A stretch of 64,000 nt of DNA from Hanleya hanleyi. Its lineage: Eukaryota > Mollusca > Polyplacophora > Lepidopleurida > Hanleyidae. How positions within the stretch are numbered: position 1 is the first letter of the stretch; each line of letters opens with the position of its first letter. The stretch covers positions 1 to 64,000 of the forward strand of contig JAVTVY010020567.1 in the NCBI GenBank assembly GCA_036873755.1. The letters are read 5' to 3'. The notes beneath the pieces are model-generated. The model worked only from the letters and a program-made list of their open reading frames with translations. It ran no database searches and had not been told where the DNA came from. The position numbers were made by a program, and so were the translations under genes. Below, one piece after another: positions 12,440-24,210 of the stretch.

Positions 12440-14639
12440 AGTGATTCAGATAAAATAACTGTTTAACCTGGTACTGATTCAGATAATATAAGTCAATGCG
12501 ACTAATATTCTATAAGGTTTCTGTACCATGATCACAATAGCATACATTGATGTCGTCAATAAAGGGCCATAACTCTGTGGAAAATCACAGTAAGAGAGTA
12601 AAAACACTCGACTATGCACATCTGCAAGACACTAAGCATCTTCCAAGTAGGTTCTGAAGTTCTCCATGGAATAGTAAACAAAATTTGGACTGGACAAGCA
12701 TATATTGATTTTGACGAGATCAAGGGCCATAACTGTGGGAGAGATCATCGAGGAATGGAAAAACACCTGCCAGAGATATCGACAAGGAAGTAAGTTTCTT
12801 CCATGCATGTGAGTTACAAAACAGTCAATCAAATATTAGCAGAGATATTGCGCGGATAAGATTGGCCATACAAATGGATGGATGAATAAAGTGATTCTTA
12901 TTTTCCCCGCTCTCTCACTGATTGAGCCAGGGATATTCCAAGAAGGGGGGTCTTACCACTTGCAACTGAAATATTTCTATTGTAAACCTTAAAAGTGAGT
13001 CAATCATGACCGCTGAAACATGGGGCAAGAATATATTTTGTCATGTGCTCCCCACATCTGGGTTCCTATGTACCATAAACATGTGATTTATATTATCTCA
13101 ATGTACATGGTGTACTGTTATTGTTGGGTTAAGTTTTCAGACTGGTGAGGAGAGTCTGATGCGTTTAAGTAAATTCTGCTTGTATTTTGCTTTGGCATGG
13201 TTCCCAAGAAATTTCAGTTCACTTTTCGAGTCTGAGAAGTTTTTTATTCTTTACAAGCAGCATTTGATTCCATACTTTTATTCCCGCAGAAAAAGCATTC
13301 CCAAATAAAAGGCCTATCCTTCAAGTCCTCTGTTGGATTGAAATTAATTCCAATGTATTCCCGAGATAATGAACACACAATAACATTTTGGTACTTCAGT
13401 TTTCTTTCAGTAGCCCACAGGAAATCGTTACTCCAACTATCCACATGGCAGTGTGATTAACGTCACAGGCCTGGACCTACAAAGTAGGGTAGGCATTAGG
13501 ACTCCGACGCGCACTGAACTCTTGAAAATCCCCCTGCCCCAAGTTGAAACCCTGCCCATATTAAGATGGGCACAGCCCAAGTCAGAATCACCAGTGATTT
13601 TCATCAAAAAACACCAGAGATTTTCATCGAAAGTAGGTCAGCTCAGAACTTGCTGGCGACAGTCCCCTAATGCAACTTCATGCCAAAGATCAAGGTTTTA
13701 ATGTCAACGGTTTTCCTTATTGTTCTGACAAATGTATTCGGATGGACTCACTGACTACCAGACAATTTGCAGATGGTAGCCTACTTCGTAGGAACAAAAC
13801 ATCTCTTTCATTTCAGATCATTACAGGCCTACATTCTCATGAAATTATTATCTAAAGTGGATGAGATTATTATTATTGTTATTGTGGACATGGTGGATGA
13901 TATTCAAAGGTTTTGGCTTCAGAATTGCAGTCCTAGACTCGCAAAAATGCTTCATACCCTATTTCTTCTATTATTCAGACAGCAAAAGTTAACTTCAGGA
14001 CAGAGAAATTCTGCTAACATTCTACAAATTTCACTAGCTGTCTTTTCTGTTTTTGGAATAGATAACATATCCATACCTAGGTATTAAGCCTCAGTTGACA
14101 GAAAGATGTTTTTTCTGCTTCTAAGTCTAAAATTCTGTTCAAAACTAGAGCATAGTCTGAGGGATGCACACATTTGATCAAAATGATGAGTAAGGCTGCT
14201 TACAAGATACCCCCCGTAAGGGTATAGATACATGGGGGTGGTTAATGTTTCACGAGTAAGCTGAATGGGATTGTGGCAATGGAAATCATCAGTAAGCATG
14301 CTTGCAAGATACGCCCCGGATGCACATTTGATAGAAATTGACGAGTATTTGTAGAGGAATATAAGTATACATGTTATGGGTGGCGGCACGGTATGTAACT
14401 AGTTGACAATGAGACCTCGCTCGGTTGGAGTGCGGTTAACGGATTGTCTATGCATGTGTCGTGACGATACTCGGATGAGTTTAATGGATTCTTCAGAAAA
14501 TTGATGTTAATAATGATTGTTGAGAATGGGGTAGAACCGTGTAGACTTGAAATGGGCTGTTGCAACAGATAGGCGAATTACTGTCATCTAGATAACCACA
14601 TTGAAGAGGAAAAGGAAGTAAATGGGAAGTGAAATACTA
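12440..14639. other. Intron DNA with old repeat fragments
   Basis: Around 12540-12880 there are pearl-like phrases (AAAGGGCCATAACTC twice). 13636-13790 is a dispersed repeat shared with 55574-55725. Around 14190-14340 there is a degenerate duplicated segment (GCTTACAAGATAC/GCTTGCAAGATAC). No exon is seen. Confidence 0.4.
13636..13790 (+). repeat. Dispersed repeat, copy 1 (pair at 55574-55725)
   Basis: GTCAGCTCAGAACTTGCTGG, ATCAAGGTT.TAATGTCAAC and ATTCGGATGGACT occur in the same order in both copies, ending near CTTCGTAGGA. Unknown family, no coding. Confidence 0.6.
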
Positions 14640-15487
14640 AACTTACTACCTGTAGACGCATATGCAACATCCTGAGCTAGGTCTCATGGTATGGCAGCTA
14701 CATACAAAATTTGAGAAGAATCTAATCAGCCGTTGTCAAGTTATGCTCCAGAAATGGAATGTTACGGACCAACTGAGAAAATTCTGCCCATAGGTGGCAC
14801 CACCTGTAGACGCACATGCGCCAAACGTAATCCCAAGCGAGGTCTCATGGTAAGGTAGCTACATACCAAATCTGAGAGGAATCCAATTAGCTGTTGTCAA
14901 GTTATGCTCCGGAAACGAAATGTTACGGACCGACAAGAAAAAGTTTTGACCCTAGGTGGCGCCACCTGTAGATGCACATGCGCCAAACGCAATCCCAAGC
15001 GAGGTCTCATGGTAAGGTAGCTACATACCAAATTTGAGAGGAATCCAAGTAGCGGTTGTCAAGTTATGCTCCGGAAACGAAATGTTACAAACTGACATGA
15101 GAAACTTTTGACCCTAGGTGGCGCCACCTGTAGACGCACATACGCCAAACGCAATCCCAAGCGAGGTCTCATGGTATGGCAGCTGCATACCAAATTTGAA
15201 AGGAATCCAAGTAGCGGTTGTCAAGTTATGCTCCGGAAACGAAATGTTACGGACTGACATGAGAAACTTTTGACCATAGGTGGCGCCACCTGTAGACGCA
15301 CATGCGCCAAACGCAATCCTAAGCAAGGTCTCATGGTATGGTAGCTGCATACCAAATTTGAGAGGAATCCAACTGGCGGTTGTCAAGTTATGCTCCGGAA
15401 AAGAAATGTTACGGACGGACGTACGGACGGACGGACGGACAAGCTGAAACCAGTATATGCCCCCTACACTACGTGTCGGGGGGTATA
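14640..15487. mobile_element. Pearl/Helentron-like element with five 162-bp units
   Basis: CACCTGTAGACGCACATGCG or a variant recurs at about 14647, 14801, 14963, 15125 and 15287, a period of 162. The array ends in (ACGG)n at about 15412-15440 and an imperfect C/G-run hairpin at 15455-15486. This is the clearest example in the window of the pearl/CvE plan. Confidence 0.7.
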
Positions 15488-16058
15488 AAAATTAGAAGAA
15501 ATAGGGTAACAGTCAAATTTGTGTAAATGATAAATAGATTTTAAAATAATCAGGTGCATTCTCTGATATCCAGAATGGACTGGCACAAACTGATTTGGAG
15601 AAGTCCACCTATCTTTCTATTGACTGTACATCATGTCTGGCAACATGTACGAAGCGATCAGGTTGACAACGAAACCAGAAAAAAACACAAGATTCATATG
15701 TTTTTAAAAGTGATCAGAGAATACAACCATACTCAAACTTTCCATGTGTATTTTAAGCTGAAGAAAAGTTTCTTCACTGATTTTTACTTGCCCTGGCCAA
15801 GTGAGCAAGTGCAAAGTTCCAGCACTGTACAGGATAAGAAGCAATATCAGTATTTTGAAATAATCGCACAGAATTGTTTCGAGATTCTTGACAACGTGGC
15901 AATTGTAATATTAATGTTTGCTATCAACAGAGAATGTTAGTCATTCTCTGTTTCTCAATCAATGGCCAAGTGGTCCTTTCTCTCTGTGATGGAATCACCA
16001 GATATCTCAGAAACCCAACAAGGTTTTATTTCAACCCTGTATGCGATATTTAGCTCAC

Positions 16059-16257
16059 CTGAGTTTGGAGATCCATTTGTACCAGGTCGAGCAGATGGAA
16101 CAGTGTCATCTACCTTCACATTGAAATTTATCACACCTGGAGATGGGAAGGACTCCAGATCAAAGATAGTTTTGGACCTAATCACACCTGTCACTGAGTC
16201 AATGGTGAAGTTGTTAGCCACAGATCCATCATCATCCCCATAAAAGCTGAACCGTAA
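16059..16257 (-). CDS. CadN: CadN exon 12
   Basis: A 199-base exon with acceptor TTTCACAG|TTA and donor CTCAG|GTGAGC, ending in phase 1. It encodes residues 1221-1286: FSFYGDDDGS, NFTIDSVTGVI, KTIFDLESF, FNVKVDD and the loop SARPGTNGSPNS. That loop is one of the segments most like CadN, whose repeats also carry a SARP...NG...NS loop before the last strand. Confidence 0.93.
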
Positions 16258-16312
16258 CTGTGAAATGCAAGAACAACATGAAATACAGGTCAACCAAATT
16301 CATCTATGATAT

Positions 16313-16500
16313 GGGTGAGTGAGTGTGTGTATATAATTTAACGTCGCTTTCAACTATATTCAGTCATATCATGAGGTTGGGTCCTATTCCTTTTCACACC
16401 CAGGAACCACACCCGGGAACAGCACGGGTGCCTCAGTTAGTCGCCTCTTACGACAAGCTGTCTGAGGAGCTGAGGCCTATTCTTATCATGATAGGGTAAT
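16313..16500 (+). repeat. SINE-like molluscan repeat
   Basis: It starts GTGAGTGAGTG, then TTTAACGTCGCTTTCAAC, CAGTCATATCATGA and a proline-rich-looking ACACCC..GGAACAGCACGGG block. Related heads occur at 11633 (partial), 16743, 19704 and 21027. I cannot show polymerase III boxes. Confidence 0.5.
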
Positions 16501-16742
16501 CAGATTAGCATACATTGTGTTAATATCCAATTCGTTTTAGATAACACTTTTACAATGTAACCCAGAAACCTGGCTGTGATAGGTGCGGAAAGAAAAATAA
16601 TAATAAGCTTTATTTTCAGAGGGTGGACAAAAGTGTACACTCAGTCAGCTAGGTGCAAAACTTCCCTGAGGCCCTCCACAGACACACATCCTTTCATACA
16701 CACACAAAGTGATTATACATGATATCTGATTTAAAATATTTA

Positions 16743-16830
16743 AGTGAGTGAGTGAATAGAATTTAAGGTCGCTTTCAACAATATTTCAGCTATATCACGA
16801 CGAACCAACTAAGCACCACCAAGCCCAGAT
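16743..16830 (+). repeat. Second SINE-like head
   Basis: GTGAGTGAGTGAATAGAATTTAAGGTCGC is followed by TTTCAACAATATTTCAGC and TATATCACGACG, the same order as the repeat at 16313. It is truncated shortly after, close to the left end of the hAT-like element at 16951. Confidence 0.5.
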
Positions 16831-16950
16831 GTGTTCCTGCTACTTCAAAGAAGAAATCTTTGAAGCAGCATGGAACCAGACACCCTCCATCCACCCTATA
16901 AAACACTGAGGACAGCGCACAAGACACAGACAGGACGCTTACATGGTGCA

Positions 16951-18146
16951 CAGGGATTCATAGAAGTCCAAATTTTACGAACCGAAATCCGGAAAATTGA
17001 GTTTTTTTACAGTCAAATTGAGTTAAAATAAAATTTATCGGCATTTTTTCACCTAAAATTGAGTATATAAATTTTTTACAAACCAGGGTCATTTTTCCCC
17101 TCCCGAAGTTGAGTATATATTTTTTTCACAAACCAGGGTAAATGTTATCTTCTTTGGACCTTGTCTACTGTTTACCAATTCATGTATTTTTAACCTTTTG
17201 TGTAATTAAAATCATTTTGTGTTGTTGATTGCGTTTACTCATTTCCATCATTATGTTGTCAGAAAGAAACGATGAAAAACAAAATCATACTGGTTTATAA
17301 AATAGTTACACGATGATTGTATTGGATTCCACAAATAATAGGAGTCTTGATGATGATATTGTTTTCATAGAATATTGTTAGCAAAAAAACGAAACACTTC
17401 AAAAACGCTTGCAAGCGATCGTCTATGTCGCGGCAGGAAGAGTTCACTCCCTTGTCATGTGCTCAAAAAGCACGCTGTTCGGTCGTGTCAACTTTCGCTT
17501 GAGCAAATCAAAGTGAAAATGATTCAGTTTTACTATTTTCTCGAGACAGACCACACAGAATACACGAAGAAATACTTACGATTGGCATTCTATGAAAACA
17601 ACGTGTGTTTATTCAGTTTCGTTTGTATCTCCCTGCGTTGGAACTTGGAAGGAATGAAAATGAAACCAAACAAAAATGGCGACTCGTCGATTCTTCGAGT
17701 GAAATATGGTTATTAAGTATTCGGAATTCTTTCACGGAAATATACGCCGATGTAACTATAATTACCTCGGATAAACCAGGATAAACCAGCCTCGAATGAA
17801 TATATCCCGTTAACAGACGAAGTCGCCCGAGGTAAATTCAGAGCAGTTGACGGAGTTCACATTTGACGTTGTTGTTGTTGCTGCCGACAGATTCACATGT
17901 GCTTCCGCGACCGTGAGATGATTTCCCGACAACCGGGTATTGAAATTTCGAATTTACGAAGCTTGAAAATTCAGTTTCCGAAGCTTGAAAATTCAGTTTC
18001 CAACACACAAATTGAGTATAAATATTTTTTTGAAAACTATTGATTTTTTAGTAAAAAAATTTGAGTTTTGAACTGAAAAATTGAGTTTTAAAACTCAATC
18101 TACGAACCGAAATTCGGTACGTAGAACTGACGTGTATGAATCCCTG
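16951..18146. mobile_element. hAT-like non-autonomous element, 5-bp target duplication
   Basis: CAGGGATTCATA is present at both ends in inverted orientation, flanked by GTGCA at 16946-16950 and 18147-18151. Both subterminal regions contain many AATTGAGT motifs. The 113-codon open frame at 17375-17716 has no transposase features. The element appears inserted into the 3' part of a LINE relic lying on the minus strand. Confidence 0.7.
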
Positions 18147-18359
18147 GTGCAATAAAGAGAAGTGATATTACAGTGCTAGACATCACATTATCAAGTTCCT
18201 GTTGCTTCTCATTAAAATGCATTGAAGCAACAGGAACCTGAACCCTCCCAACCACCCGCTTAAAATATTTAAACAAACAACAAAACATTACTATATACAT
18301 GTACACATACAGGAATAAGAGTACATACAAAATAATGTCGGATCAGATTATTATTAGTA

Positions 18360-18548
18360 TTAGTATTTAGATTTGAAACTCTGTACTGTGGAGGCACTTT
18401 GTATATCAGCTGGTAATGACTTCCAAAGAGATGGTCCAGAATATGAAAGACTCTTTTTGAGAAGTTCTGTATGTGAGAATGGGATTATCAGCTTATCTTT
18501 ACTTGATGATCTTAGAGTACTTTCCTGTCGAACAGTTAAAAAGCTGTC
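18360..18548 (-). pseudogene. LINE reverse-transcriptase C-terminal remnant
   Basis: Reading the minus strand gives DSFLTVRQESTLRS, then LIIPFSHTELLKKS, then YSGPSLWKSLPADIQSAST and VQSFKSKY before TAA. The phrase SxSYxGPxLWxSLPxxI..A.s...FK is the standard end of CR1/Jockey/RTE-like ORF2 proteins. An in-frame stop lies just upstream, so it is a 5'-truncated dead copy. A minus-strand AATAAAGC plus TTA repeats at about 16596-16613 may be its 3' end, split off by the hAT insertion. Confidence 0.7.
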
Positions 18549-18741
18549 TCATGTAATTTGCGTACAGGCCAAACATGCCCCACCACAGCCCTCCTTTAAT
18601 TTCTATGGTTCATTCTGTTTTGTTGTGTAGATATAGTAGCTGATTTTCTTTGGTGTGGCCCTGGGACAGCAGTAATTTATTTATCCTATGACAATGACCT
18701 CATTCTGCACTTACTGTTTATTCTATTGATAGAACTTTGGA

Positions 18742-18827
18742 GAATGTTCCAGGAAGTTATGGAATGCTCCATGAAATTCTTTGTTGGTCTAAGTACTACA
18801 TCATTTCTGGAATGTTCTATATATAAG
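18742..18827 (+). promoter_or_regulatory. Heat-shock-element-like cluster with TATA box
   Basis: GAATGTTC at 18742 and 18810 and GAATGCTC at 18762 are inverted GAAnnTTC units, the HSF core. TATATATAA at 18818-18826 follows the last one directly. No open frame follows. It could be the promoter of an LTR or other mobile element, or chance. Confidence 0.35.
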
Positions 18828-18949
18828 CGGGGTTGGAAGCAAAACAGAGAGAATTCAGCTTGTGACCAGACTGTGTCATATCTGACATTTGATTGGAACT
18901 GTATAAACAAGAGATATTCTGTGCTATTGAGAGAGGTTGTCTTATAGCC

Positions 18950-21026
18950 ATCTCATTGTCAGAGCGAGATCTTGAAACTTGTTGAGGACTTTTGGTCTTT
19001 GCTGATAACTGTTTTCATGCAAAAGCGTGCAAGTGGAATTACTAGTAATTGAAGCACAGTCTAAGTTCCAGTTAAAAATCCCTCCCAGAGACTTGTGTAA
19101 TAATAATTTCACTGTGAAGTCGACATTGTTGAAATTCCTATAATATTGCTGTTCCTCAGTTCGAGCTATAGAAATTGGATTTGAATGTTGATCATAACTG
19201 GAATTGGTTTCATAAAGCCTTAATGGAACTGGATTACAGGACTGCTTTAGGGAGTGTGAAACTTGTGGTTTTCACGAGGAGTGGACAACAGGACAGGAAA
19301 CGGAATAGATGAACTGGGAGTAGTTGAACCCAGGAAAGAAAGCGGACTGAATTGGACTATTAACAGACTGTTTATGAACATTTACAATCATTTAAGCTGT
19401 GTGCAACAGTCTTTTACAGTACTGTTATTCTTGTAAGCTTAAGGTTTGTACACGTTTGTAACTTCTTATTTTCTGGTTGGTTAATTATGTTATATCTTTT
19501 ATTGAACCATCTGGTCTTTATTGTAATTTTGTTCGCCCACTGTTCGACCTGCAGATTTAGTAAACTTCTTCCGGCTCCTTTTGAAAGCAATCTCCAGCTG
19601 ACTTTACATGAAGAAATTCTGATATTTTGTTACCACATTTCAGGGAAGTCCAGTCAGAAAATTCAGGCAAAGCAAAAATTGCACATAAACAAGGGAAACT
19701 TTGAGTGAGCGAGCGAGTGAATATGGTTTAAGGGGACATGCTACTTGACTATATATATCATATGCTGGATCTCCGGTTCTGTTAGACCTAGGACCATGAA
19801 ATTTGGTACAGGTGCAGGGATGGATAAAATAGGATTGTATGCAAATTTTCAGGGTGGTCACGTGATTAGAACCACACCAGCAGCGCCACCTGGCCATTTT
19901 CAATAAACGTCAGGAGGAAAAATCGTTTGACCTGCGTTTTGATTTTTATTGCACAAAACATTTATATTTTACATTACTGGGCGTGTATGTACATTATTAG
20001 AACATTTTTATATGGTATTATGGTGATAATCGTTGATTTACACAAACACAAAGTTGATAATACTTTTCACTGGAAAAAATTGCCACAAAAGGTTCCCAGG
20101 TAACAGCCACATAACATAATTTCCCACTGAAAACCATTTAATAATGTGTGTCCATATCGTAGGAATATTCCCTGAATTTTCTTGAAGATCCATAAATAAA
20201 TAGCGGCAAACGATTTTTCCTTAGGAACGATTTCGGCCGGAAAACTGATTTTAGAGAAAATGGGCCATAAACATTTGCTAGCCAAATGGCTGGGTGTACG
20301 CCATCAAAGTGGCGCTCTGAAGCGTAAAAACTGTAGTTTTATTCGGTTTCTACAGCCACGAGTCGTTTCTACTATTTCCTTGACAACTTGCCGCGTTCCA
20401 ATGATACAAAAATTGTGCATAGGCATGATTTATTGTTTCTTTCACGCTTCAAACAGTTCAAGCCATCGAACATCCACCATTTCGCTCTGAGCCGTTGCTA
20501 AGGAAATGACCGAGCGCGCATGCCCAGACACTCCAATTGACGTCACTCGGCAAGCTCCGCTGTCCCCCGAAGTGATATGGTAATGAGCTTTCGCCATTAA
20601 AGGAGGAGAGCCCGAGCCGTATGATAATGAGCTTCTGCCATATATGGATGTTTCCGTAAGAGTTCTACGGTATTTTCTCTCGGGAATACACCGAATTGAG
20701 GCGGAGAATGCCGATCTAACCCAAATTCAAGTTGCAGCTTGGAACTTCCGCTTTCCAACGATGTACAGCAACAACAACAGCACCAACGATAAAAGGCTGT
20801 TGTCGACGACCAAAACTTGCCGTTTTCATCGGTTTTTGGCGAATAATGGCAGAGAAAGTTTAACAGCATGAATAATTAAGTATTAATTAAACTTTTTTCA
20901 ATGATCTTGTCAGTCAATAAATTTATTTATGTGAAATTTGGGCACATTATGGACGTTAAAAATACAAAATCTCATTTTCCATTTTTTTTTTTTGATCAGC
21001 CCCCGTTATGTCAATCCGCGTCTCCG
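18950..21026. other. Intron DNA, mostly unassigned
   Basis: A SINE-like head at 19704 (GAGTGAGCGAGCGAGTGAAT) and a CpG-richer stretch near 20500-20860 with a short direct repeat (GATATGGTAATGAGC/GTATGATAATGAGC) are all I can point to. Open frames on either strand look non-coding. Confidence 0.35.
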
Positions 21027-21165
21027 CTTAACGTTGCTTTCAACACTATTTCAGTCATATTACGATGTTTGGGTCCTACTTCTATTCACACCTGCAACCA
21101 CACAGGTGGGTTTCTATTTCTTTGTACACCTGGGTTATACCAGGCAAGGTGAAAGTTTTGTACCA
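21027..21165 (+). repeat. SINE-like repeat fragment next to exon 11
   Basis: TTAACGTTGCTTTCAACA, CAGTCATATTACGATG, TTGGGTCCTA and ATTCACACCTGCAACC parallel the repeat at 16313 in the same order, without the GTGAGTG head. Confidence 0.5.
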
Positions 21166-21285
21166 CCTGAAAACTCAAGAGTTACTGAAGAGAAAGACAG
21201 ATCACAAACATTTCAGGAAAAGTAAACCTCTTTGCAGTGGATCTGTCAGAAATATACACAACAGCACAAGGAGATCGCTACAAAC

Positions 21286-21477
21286 CTGTCTGAATGCAGG
21301 TGATCTATCAGAATCTAAGGCCTGTAACGTAGTCACAATCTGTCCAGGAGCTTTGTTCTCCGTCACGCTTCCATTCAAGGCCAGGGTAATAGGGTTAAAT
21401 CCAATGAACTTGGGCACCTCATCATTTTGATCAATCACCTGGACAGACACACTGATGTCACTGATGGCACCATTTGC
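21286..21477 (-). CDS. CadN: CadN exon 11
   Basis: A 192-base exon, phase 0 at both ends, with acceptor CTCTACAG|GCA and donor CAG|GTTTGT. It encodes residues 1157-1220: VSVQVIDQNDEVPKF, then the next repeat with VTENKAPGQ and QALDSDRSP. The linker is slightly atypical (QNDEVP). The junction with exon 10 reads RAS-ANGAISDISV. Confidence 0.93.
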
Positions 21478-22335
21478 CTGTAGAGAATATGGATGTACAA
21501 GAAGGTTAATCTAAATTCACTGGTACCTTGATACATAACTGATTCATAAAGTTCACTCAAGGACATGTTGTTCTCATATGTTTCTCACCCAACCTCTGCG
21601 CATGCAGCGGTCTTCAAATACAGCTGCTCACTTGAATACCAGGCTGGTCTTGGCTGTCATCAGACATTTTCACATATTATGCCTACATGTATTCTCAGTT
21701 CTCAGTGCATGAGAGTGCATTCACATAGTATGTATACAGAGGGTAAATAAAGCAGCAAAGAGAGCTCACATACTGATCCAAAAAGCTAATTACTCATTTG
21801 AAAACGGTGGAAAGAGTAAATAATGATGCCAATTACTTTTCTGTGCGACTGCTTTGGAAGTCTGTTTTAAATCAACTGCTCAAAAAAAAGCAAAACGATA
21901 CATAGAGATATCACGCAATAACATTTCCGAACATCACAGCAATTGCCATTGGGCTCTCTTTTGAAAGCTGTGTGGAGTTCTAAAGTGCGCTCTTTTCATC
22001 ATCACATCAGGCACTTTTTTTCGGGTGCCTTTTCTATTTTATTTTTGAGCTGTTCGCTAAAATCGAACTTCCGAAGCAGTCACATAGAAAAGTAATTGTC
22101 ATAACTTTGCCCACAAATTTAACATCTCTGCCATCCAGTGTTATTTAATGTACACGTGTATAATTCAAATCCATTAGAGCGGGTGATTACAATTTGAATG
22201 TTAATGGGGTGATCAAATGATTAGAAGATTTACCATAAATGGACTTTTTTCATACAGGGAGGCAAAGGGGTTAAACCATTCTAATTTTATTTACACAATA
22301 CGTCATCGATCCTCAAGAAATGAATGAGAACTTAC
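21478..22335. other. Intron between exons 10 and 11, nothing recognised
   Basis: No element ends, RNA or extra exon seen. Confidence 0.4.
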
Positions 22336-22728
22336 CGAGGCTCTAATTTTTAGCTCGTACGTCTCCTTCTTTTCAAAGTCAAGTGCAGCGTTTAAGACTA
22401 TATCCATTTCATCTACATATTGTGTACCTGGTGGACGATATATTGTGAAGGGTCCATTATAATCAGAAGGCTGCTGTTCTATGATGAACTTGAATTTCAC
22501 AGCATCACCACTACTTGTGGTCGCTTTCAGCCTGGCTATTGCATTGCTAGTCAAAGAGATTGGGTGAGTCTCGTTGACCTGTATGGGTATATTATCGGCC
22601 ACCGAGCCTTGCCAAACTGGTGGTGGGATGATATTTATCGTGACTGTAATCACCACCCTAGCTGTGGAGTTGAGGCGGATCGGACTTCCATGGTCTTGTG
22701 CCATGACCGTTACTGTCATTTGGTTGCT
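22336..22728 (-). CDS. CadN: CadN exon 10, with a calcium-free proline linker
   Basis: A 393-base exon, phase 0 at both ends, with acceptor TTCTGTAG|AGC and donor TCG|GTAAGT. It encodes residues 1026-1156: MAQDHGSP, then the linker INIIPPPVW, which has no calcium-binding acidic residues, then a repeat with LDFEKKETYELKIRAS. Loss of calcium ligands between these two repeats would make a flexible joint, as described in some long cadherins. Confidence 0.94.
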
Positions 22729-23137
22729 CTACAGAAGAAATAAGAGAATGTTATTGTACTGACAAACAAATACGTATTGTGAGAAATATGGAAAACTCGA
22801 AAGGAAATCCATAGATACCATGAATTCCAACCAAAGCACATACTATTTTATTATCTCATGGATACATGGTATCTGGGTCAGATTCACAGCAATCAGTGGG
22901 GTACATTGTACATATACAGATAAGAATGTCATTGGATATAAAACACTTAGTATGGAACACTTGATTGGTCAATCTAAATTTCAAAAGGAATGAATATTTT
23001 CATTGGTTTGTGGAGATAACTGGAAGAATATTCAGCCAATCACAGGCTAGAGAAGAACATTCAGCCAATCACAAAGTTTCTGTACAAAACATGTACATGT
23101 AGAGCGAGGGAATGGAGACATCTGTACTGTCTGAAGG

Positions 23138-24068
23138 CAGGCCTCGAAATTTGGCGCGAACGAAACGATCATTCGCGTGTCGAATGGCCAGAACGAAAAA
23201 TCGGTTACGTCAATGCGCTTTGGTACATATGTTCTAGTAACAAAAGTCCCAACCTCTTCTCTGTCTGTCCACTGTGCAAACTTTAACCACATGGCGTGTG
23301 TCTTTCAGCAGGTTTCAAAAGCGAAACTAAGTCGCGAACTCGGCCCTGTCTGCATCTAATTTCTGTCCACAGTGCAGACTACCACGTGGCAGGCATGTGT
23401 CTGTCAGCTTGCACAGACTGTTTTGCCTATCCTCAGTTCAGGGCCGGTGCACTATTATGTAATAAACCAATAGCGGCCAGGAAACAGCTTTACCATACTT
23501 GAAGGAGTTGGAATGTAAGGGTTACCCGCAAGCTTCCTGGCTTCAAGGTTGTTGCTCCATGGGGAGCTCTGCACGGAGCTAGCAGCAGAGGTGGCATGCG
23601 GAGCTCCTCGCGGAGGAATTACCTCGGAGCGCGGAGCTTGCGGTTAACTGTTGCTCATTGTCACTCCCGCCGTCTCTAAATTTCCAGGTGGCGTGTTCAA
23701 CTTCTCAGACTTTTTCAATCGTGATTTTAATGGAATCGAAAGGAGATGGCGAATGAATTATACAGCCTGAGTCACAATAGCCAATCCTGAATGAATGGAA
23801 GCGATTTACGTGTCCCATTCCCGTAAGTTAACCCATTTGTCTGTTCAGTCGCTGACCACGTGCTGTGGACAGTCATATGTCACTCTGACTGCAATCTCGT
23901 TGAGTTGTACAGTACTGTTTGACGGCACACTATTATAATTACGTAACCGTTTTGCGAAACCAATTGGTTACGTAAAAATTAACATCGTAACCGAACGATA
24001 GGTTACGTAAGCCAAAATTACAGTAACCGATTTTTTGGTTACGTCAATGAACCAATTTTCGAGGCCTG
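23138..24068. mobile_element. hAT-like non-autonomous element, 6-bp target duplication
   Basis: CAGGCCTCGAAATTTGG and the inverted CAGGCCTCGAAAATTGG (16 of 17) form the ends, flanked by TGAAGG at 23132-23137 and 24069-24074. GGTTACG is repeated about six times near the right end and once near the left. A GGAGCT-rich stretch sits at 23570-23640. Length 931 bp, no transposase. Confidence 0.75.
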
Positions 24069-24158
24069 TGAAGGTGAAGCCCATCTTGAGTGTTTCCGTA
24101 CTTGTAAATGGCACATATGGAACGGGGACAACATAAAGTTGACAACAAATTTTAAACA

Positions 24159-24210
24159 ATTTCCCAAATTTATCTTTATGTACCAGTACACGAAGATAAA
24201 TTTGGGAAAT
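24159..24210. repeat. 18-bp-arm hairpin
   Basis: ATTTCCCAAATTTATCTT at 24159-24176 pairs perfectly with 24193-24210 across a 16-base loop. Another hairpin, CCCTCATCTAT/ATAGATGAGGG, lies at about 24557-24601. Function unknown. Confidence 0.6.

Noticed and set aside
15574..15940. Plus-strand open frame of over 120 codons
   Set aside because: No domain, no homologous phrase and no splice-compatible neighbours; it lies in an intron of the opposite-strand gene and looks like chance.
17375..17716. Open frame of 113 codons inside the hAT-like element
   Set aside because: It lacks the hAT dimerisation or DDE features and starts at a non-ATG codon; probably random.
20597..20869. Minus-strand open frame with six cysteines in a row
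   Set aside because: The cysteine run comes from a CAA/TGT-type trinucleotide stretch; no signal peptide or domain.
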